DNA of 64,000 nucleotides from Chinchilla lanigera (GCF_000276665.1 NW_004955405.1:13873866-13937865); one strand, 5' to 3'. Positions 12,941-24,569 are shown, counted from the stretch's first letter. The notes: a model not told the origin generated them from the sequence alone. Program-made: numbers and translations.

Positions 12941-13530
12941 TACTTTATTAAAAGTTTGAGCAAGGGTCTAGGATATCAGGGTATGGCTGCTTCCCATGTG
13001 CCAGATCTCTTAACATTAAGCTCAGCTTTGCTATTCCTTCCAGACCTAAATTCTTTCATACCAACAAGAATGTAATTCTTAGGTCAGCAACCAGTTATCA
13101 TTGTTACCAGTCAGGCTCCAGCCATGGAGGCCGGATAAAGTAAGCATCAACAGGTCTGCAGCTGGGGTCTGTCTTCTCTGGTCTCTGTGCTAATGTGCCT
13201 GCTTAAGTTTCTTGACTTCTCCAGTCCAGGCCGTCAGACCGAACCCCTGCTTTATTTTCTAGTCAGTCTTCCCACTCTCACAGTTCCAAAGATTGCAATT
13301 AATCCCCTAATGTCTACCACCCTTCTCCTTCATGTAGCTTTTTTAGCTTACCTATGCCGGTCTCTCAATAGTGACAGCTCCTTAATTGTTCATTGCCATG
13401 CTCCACTGGCCTGTCAGTGATTTTCTGATGTTCCTCTTGGAAAGTCCCTGACACCAACCACTAGGCAGCTCCTGTCTTTTGTCATATATTCTCTGGATAC
13501 CATATCTTGGCTGATAAACTAAATTTCATT
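12941..13530 (-). other. GC-richer block, possibly an old LTR or retroposon, antisense
   Basis: This block is clearly richer in G+C than its surroundings. On the minus strand it has two aataaa motifs (from tttatt near 12953 and 13252), as expected near the 3' end of an LTR or retrocopy. No frame longer than about 77 codons is open and I recognise no protein. Edges are estimated from composition only. Confidence 0.3.
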
Positions 13531-13993
13531 TAGTGGGAAAGAAATCAGAGATTCTGTCTTAAAATGGTATTTGGACAACAGTTAAAAGGGTGGTTTATCC
13601 AACTGTGGAAAATTTAAACAAAAAAACAAACAATAGCAAAATAAAAACCTCTTTAACGTGCTGTACAACAAAGTAAAATTCAAGGCACAAGGACTGTTGC
13701 AGAAAAAAATATTGAGGAAATATCTGAATATAAAGTATAAAATAGACTAGGGTGAACCTATCCCAAATTATTTAAGTATTTAAAGAGAGATACATTTACT
13801 CCTCTCCCTCCTATTTGTTTGTCTGCCTATGACTCTAAACTGTGGGATTGAAACAAATCAGAGAAGTGTAATCTTCTCTCCATATTTATGTTTTGGAGTA
13901 TTTTCTTTCTATCTATAGTCTTCCAAATTCTTTTGGTGCAAGTAAATCCTTCAAACTAAATAGAGATACAGATTAAAAAAAAGCTGGATGTAA

Positions 13994-14093
13994 NNNNNNN
14001 NNNNNNNNNNNNNNNNNNNNNNNNNNNNNNNNNNNNNNNNNNNNNNNNNNNNNNNNNNNNNNNNNNNNNNNNNNNNNNNNNNNNNNNNNNNNN
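13994..14093. other. assembly gap of 100 N
   Basis: Exactly 100 N residues, the usual convention for a gap of unknown size. Nothing can be said about the sequence inside. Confidence 0.99.
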
Positions 14094-14861
14094 TGTATTT
14101 GCTACCTCAAAGACGCAAAGCTACCACATTTGTTACAAAAAAGGAAGTGACTAAGATATGTAAACAGCTATTCTACAGAGGCACATGATTGAAAATATCA
14201 CAATGAATTGATCACAGACCCTTGCCAATATTAATGTAATAACATGGGAGTGAGTCTTCCCTTATTTGCAAGCGAATAAAGAAAAAAAAAAACTGAAAGC
14301 AAAAAATAGAGATTTAAAAAATATCTTTTAAATTAAACTAAGGAGACTACCAGAAAATTGAAGCTGAGGAATTGCCTTTAAAATTAAATTAAAATTAACT
14401 CACCATGTACTGAAGAAGATATTTTAGGAAGTCTTTGGAATCTTATATTTAAAAAGGCAGAAAGAAAATGTACTACCTCTGTCATCTGATATATGTAAGA
14501 AGTGATTAAAAGACAGCAGAATTTCAGAAATGGTCAGAAACACAAAGAAATAAATTATTGCAAAAACAGCAAATGCAAGAGTTGAATAAAAATTAAATTT
14601 TTCTCAAAATAAAGCCTCAGTTTTACATTGTACAAATACAAACTAATGTAAAGGACAAGCCTGAGAATTTTCAAATTGCAGAAGGAAAAGAAAAACAAAA
14701 ACACGGATGCAAATAAAAAGAGAAAATTCAGTGAAGAGAAGAGAAAAACTGGAATGCTGGTACATATCCCTTTAAAATGACCAGATTAAGTAAAGGAAGC
14801 AGTTACCAAAAGCTATATTGTAACAGTCTGCCTCAGCTGAAAGGACTGCATATATTTTTTT
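14094..14861 (+). other. A-rich sequence, possibly decayed L1 ORF1-side material
   Basis: The plus strand is A-rich with short motifs (cagaaatggtcagaaacac, agaaggaaaagaaaaac) that recall old L1 ORF1-region sequence. Similarity is weak and no frame is open, so this is a suggestion only. Confidence 0.3.
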
Positions 14862-14874
14862 AAAAGTTAATGAA

Positions 14875-14967
14875 GGCTGGGGATTTAGCTCAGCGGCAAA
14901 GCGCCTGCCTGGCAAGCGCAAGGTCGTAAGTTCGGTTCCCGGTACCAGAGGAAAACCAAAAAAAAAA
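14875..14967 (+). mobile_element. young ID SINE with TSD
   Basis: The copy reads ggctggggatttagctcagc, then gcgcctgcctggcaagcgc, then gttcccggtaccagag, with a short A-rich tail interrupted by cc. The flanking duplication aaagttaatgaa lies at 14863-14874 and 14968-14979. One CpG to CpA-type change is seen (gtcgtaag for gtcgtgag). It is close to the youngest ID form in the window. Confidence 0.95.
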
Positions 14968-15299
14968 AAAGTTAATGAAAATTGACCCACATGTAGGTAC
15001 AGTCACATGATAAAGAGTTTTAGTGTACTCCAGACAGAGGAGACAGTCCCAATAGAAGACAGTTCTGGATATTCTTTAGAAATGTTATGAACAGCAGATC
15101 ATAGAGGAACGTAAAACTTAAGAAGGAGAAAATATAATGGCAAAGGAATTTTAAAAATCATCATAGGCCCTGAGTATATGAATTCAGAATATTATATACA
15201 GGAACTAGAAACATTAATTATGTTACTATTTTTAAATATATGCAAAAAGCTAATAAAAGCATAAAGCCCACTTTAGAGCAAAAAAAAACAATGTAGCAG

Positions 15300-15645
15300 T
15301 ACAGTGTGAGTATCGCTACTCTGAAAACTGAAAATCTGAAATGCTGTCAAATCCAAATCTTTGTAAGTGCAGACAGGGTATCACAAGTAGAGAAATTCAT
15401 ACTGAGCCTCACATGACAGATTACAGTCCAAATACATGGTCACTGATAATGTTGTACAAAATTGCATTCAGGCTACGCATATAAGGTGTATCTGAAACAC
15501 AAATTTATTTCATATTTAGACCAGTTCCATCCCCAAAGTACTTCATTATGCACATAGAAATATTTAGAGATCTGAAAACATTTAAACACTAAAATACTCC
15601 TGGTTTTAAAAGTTTGGATAAGAAATACATAACCAATAGTATAAA
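15300..15645 (-). mobile_element. Tigger/MER-type DNA transposon remnant
   Basis: The right half (aggctacgcatataaggtgt, then ttccatccccaaagtac, then cattatgcacatag) follows, antisense, a widespread mammalian non-autonomous Tigger-like element remembered for its tatccgaaatgc terminus. The left end (gtgagtatcgctactctga) and the right end, reversed (tatttcttatccaaac), are plausible decayed terminal inverted repeats. No transposase frame remains. Confidence 0.55.
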
Positions 15646-15649
15646 AGTG

Positions 15650-16675
15650 ACTTCCAAGCAATTAATACAGAATTTCAAAACGGATATTTGCTATTATACA
15701 TTTATTATTGAAATCCAATAAACATAAAACCAGAAATCTTGTGTGCAGGTCATTAACGAGGAAAACATAGCTGAAATAAAAATGAAGTGGGGATTCTTCT
15801 ACTACATTTCAAAGTAATAGAAAGAAAATACCAGAAAATTCAGGCCAAGGCTGTGACTCTAAATAAAACTGTTCAGAATATAGACGACTCCTTCACCACA
15901 AAGTTCCTGAACAACTATATTGTGAATACATATGCAATTCTAATGGGAAAAAAAACACACTACACTAGGAAAATATGGTAGAAGAGACAATATTTACAAG
16001 ACTCAATAATTTTTATATTAAATACTTTCTCAGCAAATTCTCAAAAAATGAGCATATAATTAAAGATAAATTGCAAAAATGCTTCAATATGCATAACAAA
16101 GAATATAAATTCTGAAAATATAAATGTCTAATAATTCAGTGTAGAATACAGGATCCCAGTAGGAAAATGCATGAAATATTTCTCATGTCATTTATGTAAG
16201 AGAAAATTAAAGAGGATATCAAACATTGAAAAAAAATCCAAGAATTTTGTAATGAATAAATTGATTTTTAAAAAAAATATCACCTTTAAATATGTTATTA
16301 TGTTGACTTGCATATGGGCATAGAAGGTACTCTTTGGCACATACATGAATTAGTGCAGTGTTGCCAGCTAGTGTGAATTTATTAACATGTGAATATATTT
16401 AGGTTAGTTAATATAAGTTAACAATTTTAATGCTCAAATATTGAGGAATATTATAATATTTATAAAAATTAGCAGGTATATTTTTGAAGGTGTATAAGAA
16501 AATCTGGTTTTAGTATGAGTATCTATGTGGTTATACCTTGTAAACTAGACCGTATTTATAGCTATTTAGAATAGTAATGTTACATAATAAAACACATTTA
16601 CTTGCATAAATATTAGTACTAATGGTAGTAAACTAATAAACACAAGCATTTTATCCAAAGAAAGTATGTTTTGAT
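15650..16675. other. unassigned AT-rich sequence
   Basis: No recognised element or gene. The stretch is very AT-rich with several poly(A) runs on plus. Confidence 0.45.
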
Positions 16676-16679
16676 CATA

Positions 16680-17400
16680 TTTTCAAAAAAGAAGCAGACA
16701 GTTCCAAGGAAACAAGAAGGATTTGGAAAAGCCACTTAAGAAAGCCATAGTGCAGAGGTGTTTGGGATGTGAGACAATACTCACTGCCCCTAGAGACAAG
16801 GAATCTGGGATGTGCTATGTCCAGGAGTCTGAGAAGCAGAATAAAAGCAGAATTGGAGGGGAAACTGGTGCATTGTTGATTTTCCTGGAGAAACTTGCTG
16901 TGCTGGTTTTTCTGACACGAATTCATATGTTCTCATCATCAGAGGAGCTCAGGTCCTTGCTGTCCCTGAGGATGGCTGTGTTTCTTTTCAGGGGAGCTCT
17001 GGACCTTACCTTGAGCTTCACTTCCTGGCATCTGTGCAGATTCCTCATCCTGGTGGCACAGATTCTTTATCCCATTGGCGCAGACTTTTTAATCTTCCAC
17101 CACAAGCCTTTGGGTTTTTTGTTTTGTTCTGGTTTTTTTTTTTTTGTTTTTTTTCCAGTACCGGGAATCGAACTCAAGACGTCGCGATTGCCAGGCAGGC
17201 ACTGTGCCATTGAACTAAATCCCCAGCCCCTGGGTTTTTCAATATAGATCCTGATACAGACTTGCATGAGGCATTATCATGGGCTTTAGGCCTCCAGCTG
17301 GACTTGTGCAAAACATTACCATGGGAGCCCAACCTTCAGCTGTGTTCTTTGGGACTTTTTTGGTGCATATTATAAAACAATCCTAAAAATCATATGTCCT
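16680..17400. repeat. GC-richer block with degenerate tandem units, split by an ID SINE
   Basis: The block stands out in composition. Two adjacent 42-bp units at 17259-17300 and 17301-17342 share gacttg near the start, a cat-a-catggg core and an end in ccttcagctg or cctccagctg. Upstream (17025-17100) shorter units each contain g-gcaga-t followed by an atcc/cattg-like phrase. A related pair, gaggagctcaggtcc and ggggagctctggacc, lies at 16943-17005. A plus open frame of 174 codons crosses the block and the SINE and is not convincing as protein. It may be part of an old LTR or a VNTR-bearing retroposon. Confidence 0.4.
17121..17230 (-). mobile_element. ID SINE, antisense
   Basis: A T-rich tail is followed by ccagtaccgggaatcgaact, gattgccaggcaggcac and ccattgaactaaatcccc. 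The 10-bp flanks tgggtttttt (17111-17120) and tgggtttttc (17231-17240) look like the target-site duplication. The copy is intermediate in age. Confidence 0.9.
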
Positions 17401-17885
17401 GCATTAAAACTATTCCCTTTCAAGCTCTGACCACAATAGTGACAATATCATACTACTGAGCATCAGGAAGAAAGGGACTTCCAACAAACTTTTAAGTCTA
17501 ATAAGTGGTTTAACAAGTAATTAAATAGATAATGAATCCTAATAAACTACAGGACTCATAATATGAACAAGATTCAAATGACTTCTCAGGATAGAATATG
17601 GTCCCCAAATCTCCTTTGTACTGTTATTAATTACAACATTTACTATGTACATTTATCTTAGAAAATGAAACTTAATATTTCATTTTTATATTCAAAGTAC
17701 AGTCTATACACTACTGAGGATCTTTCAATGCATTGTGAATGAGTAGAAAATTAATAATCTCTTTAGTTCAAGTTCTTTACTAAATAATATTGTTTCCTTT
17801 TTGTTAAAAAATTCACAAGCTAATTTTTAGAATGGATAAATTACCAAGCAAGGAAATGTTTACTACATTTTGTAGTCTCTGTGTA

Positions 17886-17920
17886 GTGTGTGTGTGTGTA
17901 TGTGTGTGTGTGTGTGTGTG
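17886..17920. repeat. (TG)n microsatellite
   Basis: TG units with one A interruption (gtgtgtatgtgtg). It adjoins a decayed antisense SINE and probably grew from its tail region. Confidence 0.95.
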
Positions 17921-18092
17921 CTACTGGCAACTGAACCAAAGTCTTTCACATTCAGTTTTATTTCAAGACATTTTTTTTTTAGATTTGAGACAGTGCTTCA
18001 CTAAGTTTCCCAGGTGGGACTCAAACTTGTAATCCTCCTGCCTCAACATCCCTCACGCTGAGATTACAGGTGCACACCACTGTAGCCCCTTC
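17921..18092 (-). mobile_element. decayed ID/B1 composite SINE, antisense
   Basis: A remnant ID-like start (ctactggcaactgaacc) is followed by an antisense B1-like part: gagacagtgcttcactaag, tttcccaggtgggactcaaa, tcctcctgcctcaac and gagattacaggtgcacacc. The order matches the composite at 797-1020. Confidence 0.7.
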
Positions 18093-18530
18093 TATGAGTA
18101 TTTTTTAATTTCTAATTTGAACTAATTTACAAACATAACTAAATAAATAACAATATATTACCCAGGGTAATAAAAAACATATATTTTTTCCTCTGTATTC
18201 TTTATATTTGTAATATAAAGTTATTTGAGTTTTTCTTTTATTTGATACTCTAATTTATACTAATAAATATTTTCATTCATTTATAGGGCTGAAATTTTTG
18301 CTAAAGTGACAAAATGAATGACAAACAGATGTAAACATTTATTCTATCAAATATTATTGGAATAATTTTCTAATGATTCTACTTCATATGATATTAATAT
18401 GGCATATCTTTCTCCAGTGTGAAATGTGGAAATATTTTGATACCAAAGTATTTTAATAACGATAACCTTTATTATGAAGTTTGCAGTTTTTTCTTTTGTT
18501 TTCCTTTTTAAATCACTAAATGTTTGCAGG
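18093..18530. other. unassigned AT-rich sequence
   Basis: No supported feature. It lies between a SINE and an antisense L1 and could hold further decayed L1. Confidence 0.4.
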
Positions 18531-18534
18531 GCAG

Positions 18535-19795
18535 TGTTTACTTTCTTGGTGGGCAGTGGGTACGTGTGTGTACTGCATCTTAATTACTTTTTTATTTGCT
18601 TCTCCTCCACTGTATCCCCTCTCTCCATCTCTTTTTCCCCTTTAAAAAAGATCGTTCTACTTTCAGTTATTTATCTCTTTTTTTTGCTCTTTATTTATAT
18701 TTTGGGCTTCTCATATCATCTGATATTTAAGCTTGTGTATTTGATCTATGTCATTTAATATTATAGTCTCAAGATGTATTGATTTTCTTATAAATGACTG
18801 AAGTTAATCCTTTGGGAAGAGTTGTACTTGACTGTACCACATTTTCTTTATTTATTCATCTATTGATAGACATGTAGGCTGCTTCCAAAAATTAGTTATT
18901 ATAAATTGTGCGACTGGGAATGTAGATGCGCACGTGCCATTGGAATATGATGTCTTTAACTCTTTTGGGGAAGTACCCACAAGGAGATAGCTGGGTCTAA
19001 TGGAATTTCTAGTCTTAGTGTTCTGAGGAATTTCCATACTGATTTTCATAGTAGTTTTATAAATTTCCATTCCCAAAATAGTATAGAAGTTTTCCTTTTT
19101 CTCAGAACCTTACTAGCATTTGTTATTATTTGATTTCTTAATGATCCTTATTTCTGGGATAAAATGAAATATCAGTGCTGTTCTAATTTGCATTTCTCTA
19201 ATGGCCAATGGTATAGATCACTCATTTATGTATTCGTTGACCATTTGCCCTCCTTTTGTGAAGTGTCTGTTCATTTCACTTGCCAATGTTTTGACTGGGT
19301 CTTCTATTTTGGGGGAGTATTCTTTTGTGTTTATTTATTCTAGATATTAGTTCTTTTCTAAGGAGTATCTGGCAAGAATATTTCCCATCTGGTAGGTTGC
19401 CTTTTCATTCTGTTGGTTATTTCTTTTGCTGCACAGAAGTTTTGAAGTAATCCCAAGTAAGACCTTGTCTATGTTTATGACATCAAGAGCTTTCTCTCTG
19501 TGTTCCATAAGGTGAGTTGTTTCTGTTTTAACATTTACTAAGGTCCATTTTGATTTTAGGTTAATATATGGTGAGAGATATGGAATTACATTCAAAGTTC
19601 TGCATATGACAAGCCAGTTTTCCCCATACTATTTTTTAAAAAGGCTGTCTTTCTTCCAGTGTGTGTTTTTGGCCCCTTTATCAAAGATCAAGTGGTTGTG
19701 TATGCTTGGGATTGTTTCTGCATTCAAAATTCCGCTCTATTCTCATGTCTGTTTTTGTGCCTGTACCGCTGTTTTCTAAAACGTTTACACCTTTT
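18535..19795 (-). mobile_element. L1 3' end (ORF2 C-terminal region and 3' UTR), antisense
   Basis: The plus strand shows the familiar antisense series of L1: a pyrimidine-rich 3' UTR block (18600-18660), catctattgatagacatgta, tctaatggaatttctagtc, gaggaatttccatactgat, aatttgcatttctctaatgg, aagtgtctgttcatttcac and cttttgctgcacagaag, ending near tatcaaagatcaag. On the minus strand this is the end of the reverse-transcriptase ORF plus 3' UTR. It is 5'-truncated and full of stops, so it is not functional. Confidence 0.85.
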
Positions 19796-20274
19796 CCTTT
19801 AAACTTTGGTTGCTTTCTTCTATTCCTTTTTTAATTAAACACTCTTCCTCTTTTTGAAGAGTGAAATTTTCTTAAAATACAACAGATATCTACGGTAGTT
19901 TTTATCTATGGCTTGTAGATCTTTGCCTATCTCTCATCCACCATTGGGATCTATGCTTTTTCCTCTTGAATTTGGACTTGTGATCGTTTGGCAAATTGAA
20001 TACAATTGAAGGTGATTCTGTGTGCATCTCTAGGCCTTTAAAAACTGAGGATTAATTTAAATTTATTTTAATATTCTCATAGCACTTGATTATGCTGTAG
20101 GTCATATAAAGGGAAACATTTCATTTTTGATATTAATACATAATTATTGCAGCATCACTCATTGAACAGCTGTTCTTTTCCCACTAAATTAGCATTTTAT
20201 TTTCTGCCTTTTGACTTGGAACCACAACGTCCATAACTCTGAGGGAAGCTGAGTCCCATAAATGACTACATTGT
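19796..20274. other. unassigned sequence, perhaps an old mammalian repeat
   Basis: The phrase ggtgattctgtgtgcatctc with nearby cctttaaaaactgagg suggests an ancient dispersed repeat, but I cannot name it. No gene was seen. Confidence 0.3.
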
Positions 20275-20289
20275 AGAACCCTGAACCTG

Positions 20290-20521
20290 GGGCTGGGGAT
20301 TTAGCTCAGCAGCAAAGCGCCTGCCTGGCAAGCGCAAGGTCGTGAGTTCGGTTTCCCGTACCGGCGAAAAAACCAAAAAAAAAAAAAAAAAAAAAAGGGA
20401 TGGGGATTTAGCTCAGCGGCAAAAGCGCCTGCCTGGCAAGCGCAAGGTCGTGAGTTCGGTTTCCGGTACCGGCGAAAAAACCAAAAAAAAAAAAATAATA
20501 ATAAGAAGAAGAAGAAGAAGA
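20290..20521 (+). mobile_element. tandem dimer of young ID SINEs, 15-bp TSD
   Basis: Two nearly identical ID units lie head to tail (about 20290-20396 and 20399-20493), each ending in ggcgaaaaaaccaaaa plus an A run. The second tail grades into aataataat and then (aag)n. A perfect 15-bp duplication, agaaccctgaacctg, lies outside the pair (20275-20289 and 20522-20536) and not between the units. This suggests the dimer moved as one unit, or that a second ID landed in the first one's tail. The sense strand has pol III box A-like and box B-like motifs in each unit. Confidence 0.93.
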
Positions 20522-20536
20522 AGAACCCTGAACCTG

Positions 20537-21660
20537 CCACCCAGACCTCTACCTTTATCTGATAAAAAAGAAATGAATCTTTCATGTTCAGCTTCTGAAA
20601 TACGATGTTTTCTCTATTACAGCTGTTAGTGTTATATTGAATTATTAATTGATTAATTCTATGTGAAAATCTTTAGATTTAGATCTGTGAATACAAAGAA
20701 TTATAACTCTATATTTGTTAGTATCCTAAACAAGTTGGTTATTCCTTGCTTTTTAACTTTCTGATTTAATTGATATAAAATAAAGGTTTTCTAGTTTGTT
20801 TTAGAGGTTTGTAAAGATATGTTAACCTCCTGTCTTCAGAAAGAGCAGATATTTGCTTACTTTTATTCATAGCTACACTTGAGATTGCTTTGAAATGTTC
20901 TGAAAACTACAGATCTTTTCTTCATTAAAATGTACGATTGTGTATTTGCCTAAAGTTTTGCATACAATTCCATGTATTCATTATGAGTTAATTAAATCAA
21001 GAACATAAATTCACTGACTACAGCACAATGTTAGTTTTGGCTCAGAATGCTCTGTCACCTTATCAAAATTTCCTTTGGTTCTTCTGTTTTATGCTCTCTC
21101 TTTGTTCTCATATTGCTTTTAGATATAATAAATGTTCATTTAACTGTTCTAGTTCTAGCTTTATTTCATAAAACTTGTTTACTGTTCAAAAAGAGCCACA
21201 AAGGGATATTTTAAGAAATTGAAAAATTATTAGCAGGGGCACCGAGTCACAAACGAAATCACTGACATGTATATTAACATAGAAAATATAGTAAGGAAAA
21301 CAAAGGACTATTAAAAATTAAGCAAAACTGAAGATACAAGTTGCTGATTAGGATATTAAAGTCATTTTACAGTCCTATGTATAATAATTATTTAGTGGCT
21401 TGAAAGGATGATCATCAATTTTATCTTTATTTTAGGCAAAATAAATCATCCTAGAATTTACCAAGAACTGAGTAGGAACAAAAGCCGCTTGTGCTCATTT
21501 ACTTCTGTTTAACTTCCACCCTTCGTGCTTCTTTCACACACATGCACTATTACAGGATGCTATTTCTCCAGTAGTTAATCAAGGACCTATCAACAAACTG
21601 ACCACTCCTGGCTAGCAAAGTGCTGATTGTGAGCAACATGTTTTATTTCCTGGCCTCCAA
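20537..21660. other. unassigned AT-rich sequence
   Basis: No coding region or recognised repeat was seen. Confidence 0.45.
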
Positions 21661-21661
21661 A

Positions 21662-21696
21662 TTTTTCTTTCTTTCTTTTTTTTTTTTTTTTTTTTT
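21662..21696. repeat. T-rich simple repeat
   Basis: A tttcttt-type start runs into about 22 T residues. It could be the antisense tail of a decayed retroposon, but nothing to its right is recognisable. Confidence 0.9.
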
Positions 21697-23085
21697 CTAG
21701 GTGACTCTAATCTATAATGTATAACAAACAACTTGGAGAACTAGCATTTGACAATGAAAACTACACTCAAGCAGCTCTTCTGGTTATTAAAAAAAATTTA
21801 CTAGTGAGCTACTGTTTTGGCTTCTAAAAATGAATTTAATTCATAAAACATTCCAAACATCTATTCGAATTCTGCACTTGCCTAGACCACAATCTAGGCA
21901 ATTGATATATCTCTTCCATTTTTGCCTATCTGCACCTATTCCCTGGATATATGTCCACTTTTTTAAAGCAGGAAAACTAAACGGAAAGCATCCTTCTGAC
22001 CCACATTTCTAAGTGGAACTGAGGATGAAGGACTCTTCTTTTATTGTTTATCACAGTTTCGAAATGATCTCTGTAATACTGCCCTTCAACTCAAGTGTGT
22101 GAATTTGCCGTGGGGACTTTTGTAGTGCAAGCCATTTAAAACATAGGACAGTTTTACATGATGCTTGAAATTTTTTCATATTCAGTAGAGAAATGAAATT
22201 GAAAGGCAAAATCATTTGTACCTAGCTTTGAATTCCCTACACTCATTTTGTCTTTTATAGTATAATGCAAACCTGTAACAACAAACAGTAGAAAAAAAAT
22301 GCAATTTACTGCTAAATCAAGTATTTCCAGGTTGTATATGATAATGACTACAGGGGACAGATGCCTAGTTTTTCTTTTCTTCTTTACTAATGATTAACCA
22401 TATAACCTTCATCCATACAATCAACCTCTTTTATTTTGATTACTTATCTAGTGATCATTAAGAAATGTATTTATTTTTTTCTCACTTAGTCTTTTGTGCT
22501 TCTACTTAATGTAAATAAATTTTAGGAGACATTACAATAATACAGACTATGTCTTCTCCCTCAAAATTTTGGCTTGGTTTCTTCTTGTATCTTTGAAATT
22601 ATTCAAACAAATATTTTCCAAACTATGTAAGATAGCTCTAATATATTAAGTTAGATTTACTTAGAAAAGTCATGGTATATTAGTGGATTGCAAAGCAGGT
22701 TTAGTAGATTATAGTAATCTTTTCAAAAATGAAGTAGGTGATCTGCTTTTTTCTAGTTTTCTATGTGTTTGTATCTTCTGAGCCACAAAGTAAAATGTAT
22801 ATATTAAAATAAGTTGAGCTGATAAAGAGCTTTGAAATTTTGTTCTTCAGTGTCTGTATTTTGGTATGACATACATACATGTGTGCTTAAATTGATCATT
22901 CCTTCTTTAACAAATATATCCTTGTTTCCTAGATTATAACCAATGCTATGTGATATTTTTTTTAAAAAATCACTTATTTGAGCAATGCTTGGCATGCAAA
23001 AAGCTGTACATATCTGCAAAAGCTCATCCATAAACCTATCCACTGACTTGAAGTTTTCTTCTACCTTATTTATTTTTACATGAAC
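21697..23085. other. unassigned AT-rich sequence
   Basis: No supported gene or repeat. A minus open frame of 96 codons at 22804-23094 has no recognised domain. Confidence 0.4.
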
Positions 23086-23219
23086 ATTTGTCATAACATC
23101 TACAGTTTCACCAGATCTTAAATATAGAATGCAGTACTTTTTACTATAGACACCACAGTGTACAATAGATTTTTAGGACTTGCTCATCTTATTAAAAAAA
23201 AAAAAAAAAAAAAAAAAAA
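23086..23219. mobile_element. possible L1 3' UTR scrap and poly(A)
   Basis: The phrase ctatagacaccacagtgtac with aatagatttttaggacttgc recalls L1 3' UTR wording. A run of 26 A follows at 23194-23219. The link between the two is plausible but unproven. Confidence 0.35.
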
Positions 23220-23224
23220 CTTTT

Positions 23225-23450
23225 TACATGCAAAAGCCTCAAGTTTATCTTTTTTATAGCTGAGTAATACTCCATTGTATAAAAATACTACATCTTTTTT
23301 ATCCATTCCTCAGTTGATGGGCATTTGGGTTGTTCCCAAGATTTAGCCATGGCAAATTGTGCTGCTATAAACATTGGTGCAAATATATCCCTGGGATATG
23401 ATGTTTTTAATTCTTCTGGGAAAATACCCAGAAAGGCAATAGCTTCTTCT
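23225..23450 (-). mobile_element. L1 3' end fragment, antisense
   Basis: The series gctgagtaatactccattgt, ttatccattcctcagttgat, gggcatttgggttgttccc and gctgctataaacattggtgc is the standard antisense reading of the L1 ORF2 end. The copy is short and truncated at both sides. The preceding poly(A) is on the wrong strand to be its tail. Confidence 0.85.
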
Positions 23451-23451
23451 C

Positions 23452-24465
23452 ACATTAAGAAATAATCAAATTCCATCAAATAAGAAAACTTATGTGTGAT
23501 TAAAGTTATAATATTAAAAGTAATCATTTAGTAAAAAATAACAACATTTTAAGGAAATTATCAAGTTTTCTGACATGGTGAAGGTAAAATGGTCAAAATA
23601 CTGAATATCCAGTTTTCCAATAATTAGCAATCCTCAGAAAAACACAGGAAAGGGTCTTGAGAGGTAAACTTGCAAATATAAAGCTTTTATTTCACTTTGA
23701 TTCTGCTCTTCAAAGACATCACTGACTTCATTGTTAATTAGCTAGAATGCTTGCTGACTGTGAAACCTGAAAAAAATCTTCGTTTTCTTGGTAATTTACA
23801 TGAAACTGCGTTGTATCTGTCCCACATGCATTTTCTTTCAGAATGTAGTTCTCAGCTGTCCTCAGCTATTAATAATCACCCTCTCTTTCTCTTCTCCTCA
23901 GTTTCTCAGCTTCTCCGACTCACGAAATATAAAAATTTCCAAACGAGCACTCCATTCATGGACACCATAAATTGTTCATTGCCACTAAGCAGAACTGAAA
24001 GTGTATCCTACCTTGTACTGTTAGTCCTGCAAATGATCACAATTCAAATTATAGTTTCTAATGAGTATATATTGTTTTCAACCATTATGAAGTTGAAATT
24101 CTTTCCAAGCCATTATAAATCTGGGTCTACCTTTATTAACTTCCCCCATTTTTGTTTTCCTATTTTTTTATGGTATGATTTATGCACAACTTTTATGGCC
24201 ATATGCTAATTTTGTTACAGTAAAATAAATTTTTAAAGGTATGGAAGGAGAAAATAAGTATATACTCTAGAAAAATGATACTTACTGAATAAGAATTAAT
24301 TACAAACATTTATTTTTGAACAAAATTATAAAGAAGTAATCTGTCAAATATTTCAAAATACAATCATAAAGTAAGGAACATAAGTTTTAAAATACATTTC
24401 TTATGCTTTTCCAAAATAGTGTTTTATCCAAATGGTAATACTGAAATAATAATTATGACTCAACA
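23452..24465. other. unassigned sequence
   Basis: A plus open frame of 152 codons at 23751-24209 crosses a slightly GC-richer patch. It has no domain I recognise, and the phases and composition do not argue for coding. No repeat was assigned. Confidence 0.4.
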
Positions 24466-24467
24466 GT

Positions 24468-24567
24468 TTGGAAATGAGGTAGCCCAGGTTGGCCTTGAAC
24501 TCTTGGCAATCCTCTTGCCTCAGCCTCCCAAGTCCTAGGATTATGGTCATGCACCACCATGCTGGGC
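24468..24567 (-). mobile_element. B1-like SINE, antisense
   Basis: gaggtagcccaggttggcct, cttgaactcttggcaatcc, cttgcctcagcctcccaag and caccaccatgctgggc form an antisense 7SL-derived SINE. It lacks a clear T-tail and target duplication. Confidence 0.85.
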
Positions 24568-24569
24568 AA

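Noticed and set aside
14875..14967. tRNA-Ala-like gene
   Set aside because: The tRNA-like part has box A and box B wording but is the head of an ID SINE with an A tail and TSD, not a foldable tRNA gene.
16723..17247. 174-codon plus open frame
   Set aside because: It runs through an antisense ID SINE and degenerate tandem units; no domain was recognised.
20301..20629. lysine- or phenylalanine-rich frames over 20.3-20.6 kb
   Set aside because: Shadows of the ID dimer and its A-rich tails.
23751..24209. 152-codon plus open frame
   Set aside because: No recognisable motif; length is within chance for 64 kb of six-frame sequence.
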